Source: Escallonia rubra (lineage: Eukaryota > Streptophyta > Magnoliopsida > Escalloniales > Escalloniaceae). Taken from it: a stretch of DNA of 64,000 nucleotides. Positions 56,301 to 64,000 of the stretch are shown in pieces. Positions within the stretch are counted from its first letter, which is position 1. Each line of letters starts with the position of its first letter. A program made the position numbers and the translations under genes. The notes under the pieces are model-generated. The model was not told the DNA's origin, did not search any database, and saw only the letters and a program-made list of their open reading frames with translations. Where the stretch lies: NCBI GenBank assembly GCA_033065855.1, contig JAVXUO010002902.1, forward strand, positions 96,001-160,000, in the 5' to 3' direction.

Positions 56301-59300
56301 AGAGCAATTCTTGAGCCCAAAAGCAGAAGGGAACACTATCGCATTTGTTCCTGCCAGAGAGCTTCGAAATAAAAATACCTACCTACTTACCTGAAAATAT
56401 CAAAAAAGGAACTTTCCTACACATCAGGTGGGAAATTCTATGCATACTACCTGGCTGACTCACGGTTATCTTGACCGATTGATCTTCCAAAATACTACCT
56501 TCAACAACTTTCCTTCTTTACATCTCTTTAGCTGCTTGGCTTGTAAAGAATATCTGGCTTACCATGTATAAGCACTATAATCGAACAAGCAGCCCATAAA
56601 AGTTAACATCTCGATCAACACATACCCACCCCCCTACCCCCCGGGGCTCTCCGGGTCGCCCTACCCAAAGATAAAAAAGAAATTTTCATATGCACAAATT
56701 TATAGCAAATTGCTGTGGGATTATTCAAACAGCAAGCATTAAGCATCAAGATAAAGCAGCTCACCTCACAGCAATTCCAGAGTAAACATCAGCAGGTTTC
56801 TCCCCGGCAACAAGATTGACAGCAGCAGCTCCCAACTGAAGAAACATTTTAATGAGAAACTACAAACAGAAAGGCATTTTTGGAATACGAAAGTAAGACA
56901 AAATGGATGAAAATATGGTTTCTAACTCCGACTTCAATAGGCAGCTGAACACTGCAGCAACATTAGGTAAAACTCTCTCTCTCCCCCTCCCCCTCTACAG
57001 ACACGCACATATATATACATTTATTCATGTATACAAACACCAGTGCTCATTAGTTGCCGGTGAAGGTGAAGCAGTCATTTGATTAATAGTACTCGGAAAG
57101 TGCAGCCTAAACTTTCAAGTAGTGGGGGAAAAGTATAGGTCGTAAAAGAAATTCCAACTGTCAGTTAGACAACCAAATTCTGTTAAATAAACTTCACACT
57201 AGCAATTATTTGTCAATAAAGCTCGAAAAATTTCCCTTATAATAGGAGTGCTATAGTCATCAAGTTGCATAAGGTGGGCAAAGGTGAACCTACTATATTT
57301 TTCTGTTTTTGGTACCAGTACCAGCTCAAAATGCTTAGTTTTCTCAGGGTGCACAAGATCAAATTTTTCTGGGTGACCTGAGGATGCTGTCACTGCAATG
57401 GTGTTAGTCGTGCTTCAGGAGAGCCGAGAAGAGCAGAGCGGCCCTCCATTAGGAGTTGGAAAACTTGCGAAGGCGTTTAGGTGTTTGACTTCTTATCTGG
57501 TCGCTGGTTGTTAGGGAGGAACTGAAGTAGTGAAATGGACCAAATTATGTTCTCCGATATCCTGACGATGCAAAAGAGATTCTATATAACCGCTTGTAAC
57601 AAAATAATGGGAATGAAATGTACGGAAAATACAAGGCTCTTTTGGCTAGTAAATCAACTTCTCCTACTTCTACGATTTTCTGTTGTTTCTAGCCATTGAT
57701 ATTCTATACCAAACACTCTATATCCAGTATAAAATATTTTGCTGCAAAGGACTATGAAAATACACGTGGGGAAAAAAGAAAAACCTGGAATGTTGAAAGG
57801 CAAATACTTTTGTTGCTCAAGTTCTTACAAGTATATGTTAATCAAAAGGGCGGAAAAATGTTAAACAAAGTAAAACAGTACGACTACACATTCCTCCATT
57901 GGCTCCTATCCTGAGTGAAGTATATAACAGTAGATATGTAAAATTGGTTGCTTATGGTCCTCATTTCACCTGAAAAGGTATTTTCCTACTCCCAATTTCT
58001 CTAATGCTGACTGCACGCCGTGCACGGCAATTGGCTCTGCCAAACATATTACATGACAGCTACATCCTATTTTCAGATATTTAACCAGCCATTCAAAGAG
58101 CGAATAAAGTTACAGGTAAGACCACCGTTTTGGATTGGAACAACATATAGTGGACTCTCCATAGCTGCTTCGTTGAATTTTTGCATTAACCTTAGAGTTG
58201 TAATAATATTATAAAGTGAAAATCACAAGAAGAGGAAATGGTCATTACCTTGTCTCTACCGAGAGCAGCATAGTGCTGTAAACCGTTGCATGAACCATCC
58301 TACAAAAACAAAAGAAAAAGAAATATAAAGAATGAACCTTCGAAGTCGATAAAGAGACACCACTAGGTGAAGTAGATAGAGTCGCAAATAGGTCACTAAC
58401 AATACCTCCAAAGAAAAGGTCATACTAGTCAAAGAAGAAAAGACACCATATATGAGGGGGAGATATTAGGGAAGGTAAAGGGCAAGAACAAGGAACAAAA
58501 CATGAAAGTTTCAACTCGTGCTATTTACTAACATATAGAAAGCTGCCTAAATCCACGTTTGGTGAGCTGCCAAAGTGGCATATCCAAAACCCAACTATAG
58601 GAGGCAAACAGATAGTTAAAACCCATGAGTACATAAATGCTGGTGATCATAGAAGCTGTTCAATGTTATCAAGCTCAAGAATAACTAAACAAGATCAAAG
58701 CAAATTTAGTGCATAAAAATACACTATACATATAATATAAGAAAGAAGAATACATACCAATATATCATGGCGATATTTATATTTTTGTCATCTTCTAGTC
58801 CATATTATTGCCCACGTAGGATTTTTCTTTGTTACGAGAAACATGTTTTTTTGTTGTATGCAACTCTATGTGTACAGATAATAAAAAGTGGAAATATACG
58901 ATGCCTTCCACTACTACTATGTTTTTATGAGCAGTATCTATGTCCATGTACCCACAACCATACCTAGACATCTGATTTGTGCTTTTGTAGTTGTACCTGG
59001 TGTACAGGAATATGTGAAATGGCCGTTTCCGGGGATGAGCTTCTCAGAGCTTCAGACAGATTAATGCACACGGCCAAGCACTGAAATGGATCTTCTGCAT
59101 TCAACCACCACCTCCTTCCTTCAAGTGGTCTGTCAGCAGAATCAAATATGTCATCCAGATGGTTTTCGGTGAATGCTATTCGACCCTCGTGAGATAATTT
59201 GTCTACACCACAAGCAAATAGATTTGCCAAGTGTATCTTCAGCCAGCGCAAGCCTGAATTTCCAAGAGGGCGTCCCTCTGCAAACTCCAAGATACCCCGA

Positions 59301-62300
59301 CAAACATCTGAACCAAGATGATTTAAGTGTGGATGCATGGGGTATGCACGACCCCGAAAATCAAGGTTGTGAGGATAGAAGAAGCCTTCTTCATCTTTAA
59401 TTTTCCTTGCCACCTGCTCCACAATCAAGAAGAGCGGATATGAATCCAACTGAAAGCAAGACGACAAGGTAGCAATCTTACCAGCGAGTGAAATCAAATC
59501 TTACAGCAAGTTTGAGTTCTGTATCACACCGCTGTGAATGTCTCTCTCTGTTTTCCTTCTTCACATTCTTCACTTTCCACTTCCACTTCTTAAGTAATGC
59601 CTCGTCTTCTGTATCAGGTTGGTCTGGTAACGTAATCTACAGTCCAGCAAAGATACAATCTGTAACTTCATAAAGAAAGCAAGTCTGCCATGTAGCAATA
59701 ATCGGCCATGCATAATAACTCACATCATTGCGGTCAACCAAATCTGCAAGTACGTCTCCACTAGCCCATATTCTGTCAATGACAGCAAGCACCCTCTTAT
59801 TCACCCTCCATTTGGTACTCCCAAGTGTATCCAGGGCCTAACCCCATTAAAAATTATAAAATCAATAATGAGAGGCAACACATGAAGTGTCAAATAGCTA
59901 GTAATTCCACAAGCATCCTTTTATAAACACTAAGGAAGTACTCAACATTACAGTTTTACTTATTGAAAGAGTTACCAAACCTCGAAAACTGGCTCTAATT
60001 GCTTTTTAGGGGCCCTTTTAAGTGCTTCACGTTGCTGTCTTGCTCCATGTGTGCGCATGATATAGGAACGCAAAAACAGGTAACCTCCCTCGTCATAACT
60101 GCAGAAGGACAACAAGCAATAACCAAACAAGGAGCCTCACCAACCACTATTTCAAGCTTTACTTTTTATATGCCAAATATCCAAAGAAAAAACCTGAAAT
60201 ATAGGAAGAATAGCTGTGCTACGTCCAGATCTCAGCTAACATGTCTATGGATACAGGAGCGGAAGGAAAGGATTCATGCAGTGGACCAAAACTATATTGG
60301 GAAAGAGGCTTTATTGAATGAGCTAGGCCTTGATTAACTAACAGAACTGACAAGCACGTAGTGCTCGAACTCCAGTTCCAAACTTTACGACCCAAACAGG
60401 TGTGGATATTGGTAAGGAAGCTGGCAGAAGTTTGTATTGTTGGCTCTGGATCTCAACTCCCTAGAGGAATTAAAAAAATTAAAACACCTTGAAATAATGC
60501 AATAATGCAAATATTACTGTAATAAAAGTACCAGCATAAATAACAATTTAAACACGGACACTTCTCACTCTAAAACCTGCCTTTGTGGTACTTATCGACA
60601 CAAAAACAGAAATCCTACCACTGCAAACTTTTTCCTTATCTTTGGCGAGCTTTGATTCTAAAAGTTTTATTTCCTTGAATACAGCATATATTTTAATCAA
60701 GCAATATTATGTTAATCTCCAATTTCGTTTCATTAGCCTAGGCTATTTTAATTTTCATCTAGTTTCAGACATGAGGGAAAGGTCATGTTTCTTAAGAAGG
60801 GGCTGTTTTGAATGATGAATTAAAAGCGTAATCTCTTCAAACTATTGCGGGCTTTAGCAAGCATGACATATGAAGGTAACGAGGACAAAACTTCGAAGTG
60901 GCTTAAGAATTTGTTTAAACCAGACTCGAATAGACCTTTTCAAGAAAATTCAAGACGGTCAAAAGGTCTGTAACTATGATGCTAGTTGCCAAAAGGATAG
61001 CTCTCCTTTGTGGACAGCAATGATGGTTTCAGCAGGGATTTCAAAGTTTCAAATGTGTGTAGCTTTGTGTTCTGCTGGTACCAAATTTTGAAACTGTGCA
61101 TGGCATGTGCTAAGTTGTTAGTTGGTTGTTTGTTACCCTTTTACAGTCTACCTCACTTGTGCACGGAATGAACTTCCTTTGGCAACCTTAGTCTCAATAC
61201 ATTTTATTAATATCACATACAGTGACACTCAATGTACCTTTTCATATCTATGTTCATTAATAACATTGTAAACCAGTAGCATTCCTTTTGTAGATGTTCA
61301 ATAGTGGCATATACTAATCACATGTTTATGTGCATTAGTAACATAATGTAAACCAGTTGCATTCCTTTTGTAGATGTTCAACAGTTGTATAACTTGATAG
61401 CCTTTTAATCTTTTTGCATACAGGATTGGATGAGAAGGATTACAAAACGTAATGTTTGATTTTTTTTCCCTTCTAATAATTAAAGCAACCTGAAGGGAAA
61501 GCTCTAGACTAGTACCCAAAGCTTCCCACCCAGTTTAGCCATATGAAAAATCAAGCTCTCCACCATTGTCTTAGGTAAGAATCTTATTGAATTTTTGTAC
61601 CAGCTCGAGGATATATACAAGCACATATATCTGATGTTGACACACCACAACCAAGCAGCTCAAGCTAGAGCCAAGCAAAACAAATCAAGATTTCAGACCA
61701 TTGGGCCGTTCCAAGTAAAAAGAGCACATATCAATTACTTAAAGCTAAAAAGTAGCAACCCATAAAATGGAAGATTCAAGCTATATACCCTGTCCACTTG
61801 ACTGGAGGTACCAGCATTGGCATGTAAGGCATCACCATGTGCCTGGCCTGTTTAATAAAAAACAGAATCCTTTTTACCAAAGATCCACAAGGAGAAATGA
61901 AAATATATATATATAAACAACAATATACTCCAAAAATGTGTTTAGACTCACAAAAAACATATAAGCTGCGCTTTGTTGGTGAATTCTTGAGTCGACACAA
62001 AAATAGTTTCAAAAATGTAGCCACAAGGTATACCCAAAGGTATATAATATTCAAAATAAGTCCTTAAATATCAGAATCTGGGGTGATCCTTTCAAGAGAG
62101 GAAAAAAATAGTGGATTTACTTACAGTTCTCTCCAGTCCTTTGAGAATTAGTGGGTCGCATTCAATAACACCAAACCTTCTGTTAACACTCCTGTTCAAA
62201 ACAAAAGCACGTAAACACCATGTCAACTACTGAAAACGACTTAGAATAATCATGTATTTAGAACAGGGGAATAAATAACCTTGAAAAATGAGCAAAACTG

Positions 62301-64000
62301 AGCCTAATAGTAGGACCAGGGATGAACCACCATTTGAAGTGTTGAAGTACCACAAAAACCACATCTCTAAAAGCAAGGGGGAAACAAGTTCTTACTTTGT
62401 TTCTTTTGATGCAGTTTTGAAAGTGTGTATAAATGCAGGTCGAATATCAGGAGGAGCATCTGCTGACTGGTCAGCTGGAGGTTGAATAAATGCAGTTTCT
62501 AAAAGGAATTCTATCAAACGACTGCCAACCTGAAAGGCAAAAAAGGATAGATTGAACTCTTGCATACGCCAATGCAAACAAATAGAATAACCATTTATAT
62601 GTTGATATGTGATAACGAAAGATCATGCAAACCTTAGCTCTAGCTTCAGGCTTCCAGGATTTTGTGTCATTTTGCCCGTTAACTACACGCCTCACTTCCC
62701 GCAGCTTTTGTTTTTTCATCAAATTAGTGACCCTTTTTCTTAACTTGTCTTGCTCCCGGGTTACAACATCAGATGTATCACCTTCACTTTTCATGTCCTT
62801 GTCGATTTTTTTCTTCTTTGTCTTCTCCAAAAAATTGTGTATCCTAACCTGATCAATCGTAGGGGAACTAATCAATGAAAGTCGGAGAGACGCAGAGACA
62901 GACAGTCTAAGTAAGGGTAGGGCTTCTTTTCCTTGGGTGTCGGTAAAAGGGAAAGAGATGAAAACATGAGAAGGCACTTCTCAAGTAAGAAATGGAGTAA
63001 TCAATGGTAACAGTACCAACACACGGAAAAGGCGAGTTTCAACAAAGTAGTGATATGTAAAAGAAGGAACAAGTACGGGTGCTGTATACATAACTCCAGC
63101 CAAACTGCAAGCTTTCAGCAATGAAGAAAAAGACTTGATGGTCAACAATATTGGGCATCCTTAGATATTGCATAAGTACATGCATTGGACCTATCATGTG
63201 ACTGCCATTCGTTTCAACGACTTAAACAAGCCTTGATTATAACTAGTTCGGAACAGCGACATGCACAATCATGCAAGACAACATCAAATCTTCCTGCGAG
63301 GGGTTGTTCTGCAACAAGTTAAACAAGGATGGCTAGGCCCCTAAAATGTGAAGAAGATTAAAAGAACCAGGTCAAAAGAAAGAAAGCAAAAAGTTGAAGC
63401 TCACACACCTCCTGCTCAATGGCATCACCAATCATGCAGGCAGCTTGTACAACCCTCGCATTGCCATGCTCCCCTCCCGTCATCAGTAACGCCATCATCT
63501 TATGCATCGTGATAACCGACATCATATCAGCAGGCAGAAGATCAAAGTAAGGCGCATATGCAGCCCTATTCTTCCCTTGCCGACACAACTCCTGCTCTGC
63601 GGCAATCTTACTGCACAATGGCTCGTACCATCCAAGAAACAAGGACTTCATATAGGGCAGATTAGGTGCCAACTTCTGCTCACACATGTCCTTCAAAAGA
63701 TCCTTGTACTCCTTGGCCGCCTGCTCCCAGGCCTCCGTCTCAATCTTCACTTGCCTCCTCCTAAGATTCTTATACTTTCCAACACCCATTCCCCTTTCCT
63801 TCTTTAACTCCCTCCTTCTCCTATAATCAAATTGCCTTCTATCTTCTCTCTTCATTTCTTCCAGCAACTCCTGAATTTCATCAGCTACAGATTCATCATC
63901 ATCCACATCTGTCGAACTTGGCACCACAATCGCCTCCGCCAGACTGGCATAACTTTTAGGGCACAATCCATAAGCACTAACATGCTTATTGGGCCTTCCT
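50389..64000 (-). CDS. RPOT: Phage-type (T7-like) organellar DNA-directed RNA polymerase, 5' end cut by the window
   Basis: A single-subunit nuclear-encoded polymerase that transcribes mitochondrial and/or plastid genes. Exons on minus: 64000-63409 (partial), 62848-62633, 62529-62396, 62191-62125, 61847-61789, 60098-59981, 59837-59724, 59636-59505, 59413-58997, 58299-58249, 56835-56765, 55794-55710, 55462-55310, 53872-53798, 52796-52707, 52611-52564, 52473-52359, 52261-52158, 50499-50389. All junctions keep frame and give 916 residues; the family has about 1000, so only the transit-peptide region is missing. Catalytic motifs are intact: [12 protein letters not shown], motif [18 protein letters not shown] (metal-binding Asp), motif [14 protein letters not shown] (Lys and Tyr), [20 protein letters not shown], and motif [11 protein letters not shown] (second Asp). 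The C-terminus is SPYFFN, the invariant family end. I cannot tell RPOTm, RPOTmp or RPOTp without the N-terminus. Confidence 0.95.
50716..51774. mobile_element. Mutator-like element with long inverted repeats, in the last RPOT intron
   Basis: The ends are inverted over about 130 bp at roughly 70 percent similarity. The left end contains ccaaatcagtaattaaacac and ccaaatcagtccaacggc; the right end inverted contains ctaaatcagtacctaaacac and ccaaatcagtccaaggg. Both continue into a gccattatg/gtcattatg block. The interior is a C-rich low-complexity stretch (50850-51400) with a C run near 50900. No transposase. A 9-bp target duplication could not be fixed, so the borders are approximate. Confidence 0.6.
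53955..54817. mobile_element. Non-autonomous hAT element (gaagcac family), copy 2, in an RPOT intron
   Basis: An 863-bp element with ends TTATGAAGCACGG and CCGTGCTTCAGAG and a perfect 8-bp target duplication ctgcaaca (53947-53954 and 54818-54825). It matches copy 1 at 21662 in inverted orientation: its right end, inverted, reads gaagcacgggtgcggcact. Subterminal ggtgcgg/ccgcaccc motifs are present; no transposase. It lies between RPOT exons 53798-53872 and 55310-55462. Confidence 0.87.
54836..54960 (-). pseudogene. Decayed tandem copy of an RPOT exon border
   Basis: This stretch is a diverged direct copy of 53826-53945, which covers most of the RPOT exon 53798-53872 plus its upstream intron. 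Shared words include cagcttcaaacatct, taatgcagttaa and atctgttcaagcagtaaa. In the copy the exon frame reads LTAL, then Trp and a TAG stop (54859-54861 on plus), then MFEA, so it cannot be used as coding exon. The hAT at 53955 inserted near the junction; without it the two copies would be about 139 bp apart. Confidence 0.8.
55795..56764 (-). other. RPOT intron, no recognised element
   Basis: A 970-bp intron between the VYSGIAV and VLDIMRKDA exons. Apart from a C-rich stretch near 56625-56660 nothing stands out. Confidence 0.55.
56836..58248 (-). other. RPOT intron, no recognised element
   Basis: A 1413-bp AT-rich intron between motif A and the next exon. A short (CT)n stretch occurs near 56972-56990. 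No terminal repeats were found. Confidence 0.55.
60099..61788 (-). other. RPOT intron with a small direct repeat
   Basis: A 1690-bp intron. Two direct copies of a roughly 45-bp segment lie at about 61261-61305 and 61340-61387; both contain gcattccttttgtagatg. Otherwise no element was recognised. Confidence 0.6.
62849..63408 (-). other. RPOT intron, no recognised element
   Basis: A 560-bp intron between the exon ending GDAIEQE and the one beginning [13 protein letters not shown]. Nothing else was seen. Confidence 0.55.

Noticed and set aside
62471..62977. A longer minus-strand frame extending the RPOT exon on both sides
   Set aside because: Conserved splice sites at 62848 and 62633 and the family sequence show that only 62633-62848 is exon.
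1..64000. CRISPR arrays, bacterial operons, tRNA or rRNA genes
   Set aside because: None was seen. Direct repeats present are tandem or transposon-derived, and the genes are split by spliceosomal introns. I did not run a tRNA or covariance search.

Overview
The window is nuclear DNA of a flowering plant. Its genes carry many introns, the introns and gaps are AT-rich, and plant-type DNA transposons are common: Mutator-like (MULE), hAT, PIF/Harbinger, poly(A)-tailed retroelements and a short LTR element. I cannot name the species. Exon joins were built by hand from GT-AG or GC-AG signals, reading frame, and recalled resemblance to known plant protein families. All three large gene models stay in frame through every junction.

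Layout. (1) 694-832, plus: last exon of an AVT6-type amino acid transporter whose body lies left of the window. (2) 2436-26328, minus: a complete FURRY-like (MOR2/PAG1-type) cell morphogenesis gene, 17 exons, about 2148 residues, convergent with the transporter. (3) 26329-33222: FURRY upstream region, an AT-rich gap with a candidate Helitron, a poly(A) retroelement, a broken hAT element and a 50-bp-arm inverted repeat. (4) 33223-46491, plus: a complete kanadaptin-like FHA gene, 12 exons, 755 residues, divergent from FURRY. (5) 46492-50388: gap with a second copy of the same retroelement. (6) 50389-64000, minus: a phage-type organellar RNA polymerase (RPOT), 19 exons in view, running off the right edge and convergent with kanadaptin.

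The accessory content sits mostly inside introns. Two MULEs in FURRY introns are Pack-MULEs. One carries the start of a ROH1/BYPASS1-like (DUF793) gene. The other is a chimera of histone H2B and the nuclear pore protein NUA/TPR; it has 84-bp near-identical terminal repeats, a 9-bp target duplication, and lies inside a hAT element that has its own 8-bp duplication. Both captured fragments are in the same sense as FURRY transcription. Two hAT families each have one copy in FURRY and one in kanadaptin or RPOT, with clean 8-bp duplications. FURRY and kanadaptin each use one GC-AG intron. RPOT holds a decayed tandem copy of one of its own exons, split off by a hAT insertion.

The three complete or near-complete genes are unrelated in function: polar growth and morphogenesis, a nuclear FHA/coiled-coil protein, and organelle transcription. 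Their order is ordinary plant gene order, not an operon.
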